Positions 27,491-34,965 of a DNA stretch of 64,000 nt are shown in pieces. Position 1 is the first letter of the stretch. Each line of letters begins with the position of its first letter. The DNA comes from an uncultured Clostridia bacterium (GTDB taxonomy: Bacteria; Bacillota; Clostridia; Oscillospirales; Ruminococcaceae). Both the position numbers and the translations under genes were made by a program. The DNA lies in assembly GCA_945876435.1 (NCBI GenBank), contig CAMCOD010000003.1, forward strand, positions 45,881-109,880, in the 5' to 3' direction. The notes beneath the pieces are model-generated. The model was given only the letters and a program-made list of their open reading frames with translations, had not been told where the DNA came from and made no database searches.

Positions 27491-28570
27491 TTATTTCTGA
27501 TGAGCCGCCGCTTCACAGTATTCGCAGCGGTAGCTGCCGCTTTCCTCGTCCAGATGGAAGATTTGTGGCAGCCCCTGTTCAATGGTGGTGATACAATGGG
27601 GGTTCTCACAGGTGAATTTGCCCCGTACCGCCGGACCCAGTTTCTTTTTCTCCGGCTGTTTGTTCAAATCCAGTGTTCCCATTCCCAGCAGGTTCAGGAT
27701 CAGGCTCATGCGGATCACTTTGCCAAAGAACACCTGTTTAAAGTAGCAGGCTCTCGGATCCTCGTTGACTCTGGGCAGCGGATGAAGAATGCACAGATCT
27801 TTTTTTGCGGGAACCAGTTTCTCCTTGTCCAGAATATAGCAGCCTTTCAGCCGTTGATACTCTTCCTCGCTGGCAAAACGCTCCCGCTGGATGCGGGTCA
27901 TGTAGAGAATATCCAGTTCCGGCATTTTTTCATCCAAACTTTCCACTTCCACATAGGGGATGTGGTTTTTATCCAGGAATTCTTCCTTTACATAAGCCGG
28001 CAGGCGCAGTTCCTCCGGTGCGATGAGAACAAAACGAATCCCGCTGTAGCGGCTCATGGCGGCAATCAGGGAGTGAACCGTGCGGCCAAACTTCAAATCA
28101 CCGCAGAGACCGATACACAGGTTGTCCAGATGGCCCTTGATCCGGTGAATACTCATCAGATCGGTGAGAGTCTGGGTCGGGTGTTGATGGCCGCCGTCGC
28201 CGGCGTTGATGATCGGGACAGGAGAATACTTGGAGGCAACCCCCGGCGCGCCCTCTTTCGGGTGACGCATTGCGATAATATCCGCGTAGCAGCCCACTGT
28301 GCGGGCAGTATCAGCAACGCTTTCACCTTTGGCGGCGGAGCTGGAGCTTGCGGAGGAGAAGCCCAGAACCTTTCCGCCCAGACTCAGCATGGCGGACTCA
28401 AAGCTCAGGCGGGTACGGGTGCTTGGCTCATAAAACAGAGTCGCCAGAATCTTTCCGTCGCACTTGTGAGCGTATTTTTCCGGATGGTCGATGATGTCGT
28501 CACCGGTTTTTAGCAGTTCGTCGATCTCCTCGACAGTCAGGTCCATTGGTTCGATCAAATGTCTCATCAT
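27491..28570 (-). CDS. pyrB: aspartate carbamoyltransferase with C-terminal PyrI-type zinc domain
   Basis: [41 protein letters not shown], then [44 protein letters not shown] at the MMRHL start. Confidence 0.92.
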   Translation of the reverse strand: MMRHLIEPMDLTVEEIDELLKTGDDIIDHPEKYAHKCDGKILATLFYEPSTRTRLSFESAMLSLGGKVLGFSSASSSSAAKGESVADTARTVGCYADIIAMRHPKEGAPGVASKYSPVPIINAGDGGHQHPTQTLTDLMSIHRIKGHLDNLCIGLCGDLKFGRTVHSLIAAMSRYSGIRFVLIAPEELRLPAYVKEEFLDKNHIPYVEVESLDEKMPELDILYMTRIQRERFASEEEYQRLKGCYILDKEKLVPAKKDLCILHPLPRVNEDPRACYFKQVFFGKVIRMSLILNLLGMGTLDLNKQPEKKKLGPAVRGKFTCENPHCITTIEQGLPQIFHLDEESGSYRCEYCEAAAHQK

Positions 28571-28581
28571 AGCTTCCTCCA

Positions 28582-28712
28582 ATCCAAAAATAAAGGCCCT
28601 TCTGCACGCAGAAAGGCCCAAAAACTCCATAATTCACCCAAGGTGTACGGTTAAGTTTCCTTTCCAGCCTCTCTGTGCATAGTTAAAAGTAAACTTCTTT
28701 CCGTTAAGGATA
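28582..28712 (-). promoter_or_regulatory. PyrR-type attenuation leader of pyrB
   Basis: Minus-strand AGAGAGGCTGGAAAGG (28659-28674) resembles a PyrR binding loop. Followed by terminator hairpin GGGCCTTTCTGCGTGCAGAAGGGCC-TTTATTTTT (28582-28619). Confidence 0.7.
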
Positions 28713-28735
28713 CACCATAGGGCAGAAAATGTCAA
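28707..28735 (-). promoter_or_regulatory. sigma-A promoter of pyrB
   Basis: TTGACA (28730-28735) - 17 bp - TATCCT (28707-28712). Confidence 0.75.
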
Positions 28736-28812
28736 TAAAAATCGCCAGGAAATATCGTTGACGGAAGCTTTTGCATTGGTTATACTAAAATTCGGAAAAG
28801 GAGGATATTTGG

Positions 28813-29457
28813 ATGATCAAACGGATTATTTTTGACTTTGACGGCACCTTGGCCAATACCGTTCCCTTGTGCATGACCTGTTTTCATGATGCCTGGGAGC
28901 CTTTTGTGGGCCATCCTTTAACGGATCAGGAGATCTTCGCCACCTTCGGCTATTCGGAGGAGGGCATGATCCAGCAGTTGATGCCGCCCCCGTGGGAGAA
29001 AGCCCTTGCCGAGCTTTATCAGATGTATGAGCGGCTGCACCCTGTTCTCTGCCCGGCTCTTTTTGACGGCATTGTGGAATTGCTGAACAGCTTGAAGGCC
29101 AAAGGTATACCTCTTGATCTGCTCACTGGCAAAGGAGAACGCTGCTGCGACATTTCTCTGGCTTATTTTCATTTGAAAAACACTTTCGATATCATCATTC
29201 CGGGAGATCCGGAAAAACGTCACAAAACGGATGCTCTCTGTGCCATCATGGCCCGCACCTGCACGCGTCCGGAGGAACTGCTTTACATCGGCGATGCCCC
29301 TTCCGATGTAAAAGCCTGTCAGGCTGCCGGCGTCCGCTGCCTTTCTGCCGCATGGACGCCTGACGCCAACCAAGCGGAACTGGAACAACTGAATCCAGGT
29401 CTTGTTTTTTCCTCAGTAGGGGCATTGGATGCCTATCTTCAAAATCTTTTAACGTAA
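28813..29457 (+). CDS. HAD family hydrolase (phosphoglycolate phosphatase/PpaX-like)
   Basis: IIFDFDGTLANTVPLC, LLTGKG, PEELLYIGDAPSDVKACQAAGVRCLSAAW. Confidence 0.9.
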   Translation: MIKRIIFDFDGTLANTVPLCMTCFHDAWEPFVGHPLTDQEIFATFGYSEEGMIQQLMPPPWEKALAELYQMYERLHPVLCPALFDGIVELLNSLKAKGIPLDLLTGKGERCCDISLAYFHLKNTFDIIIPGDPEKRHKTDALCAIMARTCTRPEELLYIGDAPSDVKACQAAGVRCLSAAWTPDANQAELEQLNPGLVFSSVGALDAYLQNLLT

Positions 29458-29468
29458 AAGTTAACGTA

Positions 29469-29497
29469 AAAAGGCTGCACTGTGTGCAGCCTTTCCT
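29469..29497. terminator. intrinsic terminator
   Basis: AAAAAGGCTGCAC-TGT-GTGCAGCCTTTCC. Confidence 0.8.
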
Positions 29498-29514
29498 TCA
29501 TTTATCGCTCACGT

Positions 29515-30303
29515 TTAGAGCAAAACTTTATTTTCCTTATCCGGCTTACCAAAGCGTTCCAAACAACCTCTGCCGCCGGCCGGTACACCGGATTCCTCGG
29601 AAAAGTCAATGGCTCCTTCCGGACAGAACTTGGCGCAGGCCCGGCAGACAATGCACTTGGAAGCATCAATATCCTTAATATTGCTCGGGTTGATAGCCCC
29701 GGTAGGACAAGCAGCAGCACAGGTACCGCAGTTAACACATTTTTCGCTGACAACAGGTGCCACACCCTTCTTCCCGGCTGGAGTTTTCAACAGGTCAAAA
29801 ATCTTCAGCGCTTCTTCTCCTCTTTGGATTTTTTCCATGACGGAGCGGCCAAAATCCTCCGCCTGTGCCAAATCCGCTTCATTGGGACGGCCTTGGGCTA
29901 CCTGACTGTTGTAGCTGTGCTCGCCGATAAACATGCCGCAGGCCATAGGCAAAAAGCCATTGGGACGAAGTCGTGCATAAAGCTCGATCAGCGCATGGTC
30001 ATAATCTCGGTTTCCGTAAACCGCCAGCAGCACACAGGGGGTGTTCTGCCCTCTGAGACCGTCGATGTAATCCACACAAAGGGCAGGAATCCGTCCGGCG
30101 TAAACCGGAACGCCTACAATCACCAGCGTATTTTCATCAAAGCAAGGGCTATTCCCCCGCTGTCTGGGTGTGGTAAAATCATATTCCGCGCCCAGAGGCA
30201 AACCACTGCCTTTTGCGATCGCCCTGGCAACTCGCTGTGTGGTATGGGTTGGGCTGAAATAAACCAGAGAAACGGAATTTACCTTCATAGCTAAGACCTC
30301 CAA
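29515..30303 (-). CDS. EFR1-type flavodoxin-ferredoxin (2x[4Fe-4S]) protein
   Basis: SLVYFSPTHTTQRVARAIA flavodoxin N-terminus; CVNCGTCAAACPTGAI and CIVCRACAKFCPEGAI clusters. Confidence 0.9.
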   Translation of the reverse strand: MEVLAMKVNSVSLVYFSPTHTTQRVARAIAKGSGLPLGAEYDFTTPRQRGNSPCFDENTLVIVGVPVYAGRIPALCVDYIDGLRGQNTPCVLLAVYGNRDYDHALIELYARLRPNGFLPMACGMFIGEHSYNSQVAQGRPNEADLAQAEDFGRSVMEKIQRGEEALKIFDLLKTPAGKKGVAPVVSEKCVNCGTCAAACPTGAINPSNIKDIDASKCIVCRACAKFCPEGAIDFSEESGVPAGGRGCLERFGKPDKENKVLL

Positions 30304-30304
30304 T

Positions 30305-31420
30305 TTATTTAAAGTACATATACACCTGACATTTGATCATACCGTTGTACAGCTTGCGGCGCTTGTCCGCCTTTCGCCCAAAGTAAGTTTCAAAATCTTC
30401 GTCCGGACTGATGATGTAGAAGCGATCCTTTTCTCTTGGATCAAAGACCTTACCCATGGTACGGTAGATTTTTCGGGCCTCCTGCACATCCAGCAGACGC
30501 TCGCCGTAAGGCGGGTTGCAGATGAGAACGCCCTTCCCCTCGTTCATGGCAAAATCCTTCACATCCCGCTGTTCCACATGAATGCGGCTGCTCACACCGG
30601 CCTGTTTGGCATTGTGCTGGGTCAATTCCACCGCCTCCGGGTCGATATCGCTGCCGTAGGCTGCAAAGCTTGCGCTCCGGTCGATCAGGTCGAAGGCTCT
30701 CTGCCGTTCCTGCTGCCAGATTTTCGCCGGGATAAAGTCCCATTTCTCTGCGGCAAAGGGGCGGCGCAGTCCCGGAGCGATCTTCATTGCGTGCAAAGTG
30801 CCCTCGATCAACAGGGTACCGGAACCGCAGAAGGGATCATAAAGGGCTGAATCCGGATACACTCTCGCCAGGTCGATGATCCCCGCAGCCAATGTTTCCT
30901 TGATTGGCGCAATAACAGAATTTCTTCGGTATCCCCGCTTATGCAGGCCAACACCGGAGGTATCCAGCATAATGAGGCAATGATTTTTATGGATACCGAA
31001 CTCGATCTGATGGACCGGCCCGCTTTCCTCGAACCAACTAATACCGTAAACCTCCGAAAGTCGGTTTACCATAGCCTTTTTGATGATTTTCTGACAGTCC
31101 GGGATGCTGTGAAGCTGGGAATTTAAGGACCAGCCCTTTACGGGGAAGGCATCCTTTTTGCCAATGTAGTCCTCCAGCGGAAGCTTTTTGACCCCCTGGA
31201 ACAAATCCTCAAAAGAAAAGGCATCAAATTCGCCCAGCAGAATCTGGACTCTCTCCGCCGTACGCAGGCAGATATTCGCCCGAGCCAAAATAGACTCATC
31301 GCCGGAAAAAGTCACTCGTCCGTCGCTGACACGGACATCCTCGCCGCCAATGCGGCGGATTTCAGAAGAAAGTACGCTCTCCAGTCCGAAGTGGCAGGGA
31401 GCCGTTAGTTGAAATTTCAA
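30305..31420 (-). CDS. THUMP-domain class I SAM-dependent RNA methyltransferase (RlmL N-domain/YpsC type)
   Basis: GLHKRGYR, DPFCGSGTLLIEG, YGSDIDPEAVELTQHNAKQAG, LICNPPYGERL. Confidence 0.93.
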   Translation of the reverse strand: MKFQLTAPCHFGLESVLSSEIRRIGGEDVRVSDGRVTFSGDESILARANICLRTAERVQILLGEFDAFSFEDLFQGVKKLPLEDYIGKKDAFPVKGWSLNSQLHSIPDCQKIIKKAMVNRLSEVYGISWFEESGPVHQIEFGIHKNHCLIMLDTSGVGLHKRGYRRNSVIAPIKETLAAGIIDLARVYPDSALYDPFCGSGTLLIEGTLHAMKIAPGLRRPFAAEKWDFIPAKIWQQERQRAFDLIDRSASFAAYGSDIDPEAVELTQHNAKQAGVSSRIHVEQRDVKDFAMNEGKGVLICNPPYGERLLDVQEARKIYRTMGKVFDPREKDRFYIISPDEDFETYFGRKADKRRKLYNGMIKCQVYMYFK

Positions 31421-31511
31421 AGTTGTTCCTCCGTTATCTCACAAGGTTTATTCGTCTGTTTCCAGTTTAGCAGAGGACCGATACAAATGCAAGCGAAAGG
31501 CTCTTCTGCAA

Positions 31512-31546
31512 GAAAAAAGCTCCGGAGAGCTTGTCCCCGGAGCCTG
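31512..31546 (-). terminator. terminator of hpf
   Basis: Minus strand GGCTCCGGGGACAAGCTCTCCGGAGCTTTTTT. Confidence 0.8.
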
Positions 31547-31555
31547 TATTTGCTT

Positions 31556-32083
31556 TTATTCTTCATCTTCTACAGCTTCAATAACACCGTAAGCGCCATT
31601 GTTGCGTTTATAAACCACATTGATCTCGCCAGTGCTGCCATTGCGGTATACAAAGAAGCTGTGTCCCAGCATATTCATCTGGAGAATAGCCTCTTCCACA
31701 TCCATTGGCTTAACTGGGAAACGTTTGGTGCGGACAACCTGATACTCTTCCGGCTGATAAGGAGCATCATCATACTCGGCATTAAAGGCAGACGCTTTCA
31801 GGCGATGTTCCAATTTATTTTTATTTTTTACGATTTGACGGAACAGCAGGTCACACACGCTTTCCAGAGAATCAATGCGGTCGGAAGTCGTTTTCTCAGC
31901 TCTGAACACAAGCTTTTCTGCTTTGATCGTAACCTCGACCGTCTCCCTTTCACCCTCATTGGTTACGGTAACAAAAGCCTTTGCATCATCGAAGAAGCGA
32001 TCGAATTTTCTGAGCTTTTTCTCAACACGCTCTTTGAAGGAGTCTTTCACAACAGTGTTACGAGCAGAAATAGTAATATTCAT
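31556..32083 (-). CDS. hpf: ribosome hibernation promoting factor, long form
   Basis: MNITISARNTVVKDSFKERVEKKLRKFDRFFDDA...VVRTKRFPVKPMDVEEAILQMNMLGHSFFVYRNGSTGEINVVYKRNNGAYGVIEA. Confidence 0.97.
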   Translation of the reverse strand: MNITISARNTVVKDSFKERVEKKLRKFDRFFDDAKAFVTVTNEGERETVEVTIKAEKLVFRAEKTTSDRIDSLESVCDLLFRQIVKNKNKLEHRLKASAFNAEYDDAPYQPEEYQVVRTKRFPVKPMDVEEAILQMNMLGHSFFVYRNGSTGEINVVYKRNNGAYGVIEAVEDEE

Positions 32084-32249
32084 AGATCCAACTCCTTTGG
32101 TTCAGAACTCTCTTTGGGAAGCAGATCCCTTGGATAAGTTCACTATATTTTGTGATTATATTATAGTACAAATTATCGAAATCGTCAATAGGTTTTGTCC
32201 ACTTTCTCCACAGTCTTTTCCATTTCTTATTTTTCTCTTAAAAACAACG

Positions 32250-32291
32250 AAAAAAAGAGCGACCGCTCCTGTGAAACAGCCGCTCTTTTTC
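32250..32291 (-). terminator. terminator of the selenocysteine glutaredoxin-like gene
   Basis: AAAAAAGAGCGACCGCTCCTGTGAAACAGCCGCTCTTTTTC. Confidence 0.7.
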
Positions 32292-32579
32292 TTATTCTTC
32301 GCAAAGTCCGTATTCGTTGATCAACGCCTGCATATGCTCCGGTCCTTCGATCAGGATCACCTTATCGTCGATAACGATCATTGGGATTCCGGCACGATGG
32401 TTCTGACGGATCTCGGCATATTCCTCCGCCGTATCCCGAATTGTCAGGAATTTTTTCAGAGAACCAACGCTTTCGCAGATGTCCACATAGGCATATTTTA
32501 CCTTGTTCTGGGAAAGAACCTCTTTCACCGGTGGACAGCCGCCTCAGGTTTGGGTACCATACATTACGATTTTACGCAT
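32292..32579 (-). CDS. glutaredoxin-like putative selenoprotein (UxxC), with TGA at 32544-32546 read as Sec
   Basis: Translation MRKIVMYGTQT-U-GGCPPVKEVLSQNKVKYAYVDICESVGSLKKFL... is colinear over 95 codons with the adjacent paralogue MRKVILYGTPTCGDCPPVKEALTQAGVKFAFVDVCESVGSLKKFL. SECIS-like hairpin after the TGA; RBS AGGAAGAG. The ORF track shows only the 78 aa downstream remnant. Confidence 0.85.
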
Positions 32580-32660
32580 AGATTCGATCTCTTCCTTTCT
32601 TTTCTTCTCGATAAAACCAACAAATAAAACAAAACAGCGGGGATCTCTCCCCACTGTATC

Positions 32661-32689
32661 AGTATAAAATAAGAAAGAGGAATTGTCAA
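32661..32689 (-). promoter_or_regulatory. sigma-A promoter of the Sec-glutaredoxin-like gene
   Basis: TTGACA (32684-32689) - 17 bp - TATACT (32661-32666). Confidence 0.75.
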
Positions 32690-32713
32690 ATTCTCATAAG
32701 CAAATCTGGCCGC

Positions 32714-33001
32714 TTACTCTTCCAAAAGCTTATATTTTTCCACCAAATCTCTGGCGTGATCCGGCCCATTGACCAAGATCACTTCCTCGTCAATCACAAG
32801 AGTCGGGATTCCAACGCTGTGCTTTTCTCTTACTTGCGCATAAGCATCGGAGGTATCCCTGAGCTTCAGAAATTTTTTCAAAGAGCCGACGCTCTCGCAA
32901 ACATCCACAAAGGCAAATTTCACGCCAGCTTGGGTAAGGGCTTCTTTGACCGGAGGGCAATCGCCGCAGGTTGGAGTACCGTACAAAATCACTTTACGCA
33001 T
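32714..33001 (-). CDS. glutaredoxin-like protein (CGDC active site), Cys paralogue
   Basis: MRKVILYGTPTCGDCPPVKEALTQAGVKFAFVDVCESVGSLKKFLKLRDTSDAYAQVREKHSVGIPTLVIDEEVILVNGPDHARDLVEKYKLLEE. Confidence 0.92.
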   Translation of the reverse strand: MRKVILYGTPTCGDCPPVKEALTQAGVKFAFVDVCESVGSLKKFLKLRDTSDAYAQVREKHSVGIPTLVIDEEVILVNGPDHARDLVEKYKLLEE

Positions 33002-33051
33002 AACAGACACAGCCTTTCATCCATAAAATTCAGAGAATCTTCTCCTTTTTC

Positions 33052-33080
33052 AGTATATTCCATCTGTTTTTCCCTGTCAA
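33052..33080 (-). promoter_or_regulatory. sigma-A promoter of the Cys-glutaredoxin-like gene
   Basis: TTGACA (33075-33080) - 17 bp - TATACT (33052-33057). Confidence 0.75.
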
Positions 33081-33091
33081 TCAATCATCAG

Positions 33092-33126
33092 AAAAGGCTC
33101 TGCCTGTTACAGCAAAGCCTTTTTCT
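33092..33126 (-). terminator. terminator of the ABC exporter operon
   Basis: Minus strand AAAAAGGCTTTGCTGTAACAGGCAGAGCCTTTT. Confidence 0.7.
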
Positions 33127-33138
33127 GATCAATGAGAA

Positions 33139-34965
33139 TCACGAGCGGAATATCTGCTCCCGCTGTTCTTTTTCATACTGATTTTGATACAGCGTATAGT
33201 AGTAGCCTCGTTTGTTCAGCAGCTCCTGATGGGTACCCTGCTCCACAATTTTACCGTCGCGAACCACCAAGATCACATCCGCCTGCCGAATCGTGGACAG
33301 ACGATGAGCAATCAGGAAGGAAGTTCGGTTTTTCAGCAGGTGGGAGATGGCATTTTGGATCAATTGCTCCGTTTTGGTATCGATGGAAGAAGTGGCTTCA
33401 TCCAGTACAAAGATCCGCGGGTCGGCCAGGACCGCTCTGGCGAAGGAAATCAATTGTTTTTCGCCGGTAGAAAGCCGGTCGCCGCCTTCGCCAACGTCGG
33501 TATCATAGCCCTTCTCCATGGACCGGATAATGGAATCCACAGAAACAATGCGGGCAGCCTCCTCAATCTCCTCATCACTGGCATCCAGCTTGCCGTAGCG
33601 GATATTTTCCCGGATCGTACCGCTGAACAGGTGCGGATTCTGAAGCACATAACCCAGATTCCTGTGAAGCCAAAGCTGGCTACGCTCCCGGTAATCCACA
33701 CCGTCAATAAGGATCTGGCCCTTGGTAGGTTCAAAGAAGCGGCAGGCCAGATTTACCAGTGTGGATTTGCCTGCGCCGGTTTCTCCCACGATCGCTACGG
33801 TGGAACCAGCCTTCACCTTCAGGTTAAAGTTCTGCAGAATATCCTCTTTGCCGTCCGGATAGCGGAACCAGACGTTGCGGAACTCAATGTCTCCTTTGAT
33901 CGGCTCCCAATTCTCCTTTTTGGGATGGAAGGTATCGCCGTATTTCTCGATCACATCGGGCCGGTCGGTGATGGACGGCTCGGTTTCCAGCAGGTCGGTG
34001 ATTCGCTCGATGTTGGCCTGGTTGGAAACAAAGTCGGCGATAATGCCGGCGGCCTGCTGAATTGGATCATAGATGTTCAGCGCATAGGAAATGAAGGCTG
34101 ACAAGGTACCGATCTGCATAGCGCCCAACATTACATTGCTGCCGCCTCTTGTGAGAACGATGGCCACGGAAATGGAGCTCATAAAGAGCACAATGGGCAC
34201 ATACAGACTGCGCATACGAACCGCCGCGACGGTAGTTGTCCGCATATCATGCGTGATTTCATTAAAATCCCGGTCATTTTTATCCTCGATCACCAACGTT
34301 TTGGACGTTCTCGCGCCGGTAATGCCTTCGTTGAAGGCTCCGGTCATTTTGGAGTTGATGGCTCGCACCTTCCGGTTCAGATGCAGGATACGCTTCTGGA
34401 AGTAGATGGTCGCCAGCACGATAAAAGGCATAACAGCAATGACCCAAAGAGCCATTTTCCAGTCCAGCAGCAGCATACTGCCCAATGCACCCAGCACATA
34501 AGCTGCCGCCCAGAGCAGGTCACTTAAGCACCAGGCGAACAGCCAGCCGATTTTACCGGTATCGCTCATAACCCGAGCCAGCATAAAGCCGACCGGAGTC
34601 GTATTATAGTAGCTGAAGGACAGCTTCTGCAGGTGGACGAAAGCCGCCCGCTTCATGTCCCGTCCAATCAGCATCTCCACCCGTCCGGCCAAAATGCCCA
34701 TGACCATAATATTCAGAAGCTGCAGCAGAATGACTCCAATATAAACAGCGGCAAATTTGCCGATTCCTGCAGTGGTTCCCGCTGTTATAAAGTTGTCGAT
34801 GGCGAATTTTTGCAGCAGGGGCAGCACAATATCCACAAAGGCGCAGCCCAAATTAAAAAGTATGATAACCGCCAGCAGCTTCCAGTATGGTTTAATATAG
34901 GGCCAGAGCTTTTTCCAGACCTTTAAGTTAAAAGGCCGTTTTACATGTTCTTCATAAGGATTCAT
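33139..34965 (-). CDS. ABC exporter, ATP-binding/permease subunit (canonical Walker B, LSTGE signature)
   Basis: 608 aa. GETGAGKSTLVNLACRF, DRLSTGEKQLISFARA, IFVLDEATSSID. Confidence 0.94.
   Translation of the reverse strand: MNPYEEHVKRPFNLKVWKKLWPYIKPYWKLLAVIILFNLGCAFVDIVLPLLQKFAIDNFITAGTTAGIGKFAAVYIGVILLQLLNIMVMGILAGRVEMLIGRDMKRAAFVHLQKLSFSYYNTTPVGFMLARVMSDTGKIGWLFAWCLSDLLWAAAYVLGALGSMLLLDWKMALWVIAVMPFIVLATIYFQKRILHLNRKVRAINSKMTGAFNEGITGARTSKTLVIEDKNDRDFNEITHDMRTTTVAAVRMRSLYVPIVLFMSSISVAIVLTRGGSNVMLGAMQIGTLSAFISYALNIYDPIQQAAGIIADFVSNQANIERITDLLETEPSITDRPDVIEKYGDTFHPKKENWEPIKGDIEFRNVWFRYPDGKEDILQNFNLKVKAGSTVAIVGETGAGKSTLVNLACRFFEPTKGQILIDGVDYRERSQLWLHRNLGYVLQNPHLFSGTIRENIRYGKLDASDEEIEEAARIVSVDSIIRSMEKGYDTDVGEGGDRLSTGEKQLISFARAVLADPRIFVLDEATSSIDTKTEQLIQNAISHLLKNRTSFLIAHRLSTIRQADVILVVRDGKIVEQGTHQELLNKRGYYYTLYQNQYEKEQREQIFRS

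Noticed and set aside
29448-29471. Direct repeat TTAACGTAAAA at the end of the HAD hydrolase gene
   Set aside because: Short, overlaps the stop codon and directly precedes a terminator; probably a small tandem duplication of no functional weight.
32292-32546. Pseudogene interpretation of the 78 aa glutaredoxin-like remnant
   Set aside because: The only lesion is one TGA exactly at the catalytic Cys codon; promoter, RBS and full-length colinearity are intact and a SECIS-like hairpin follows, so Sec is the better explanation.
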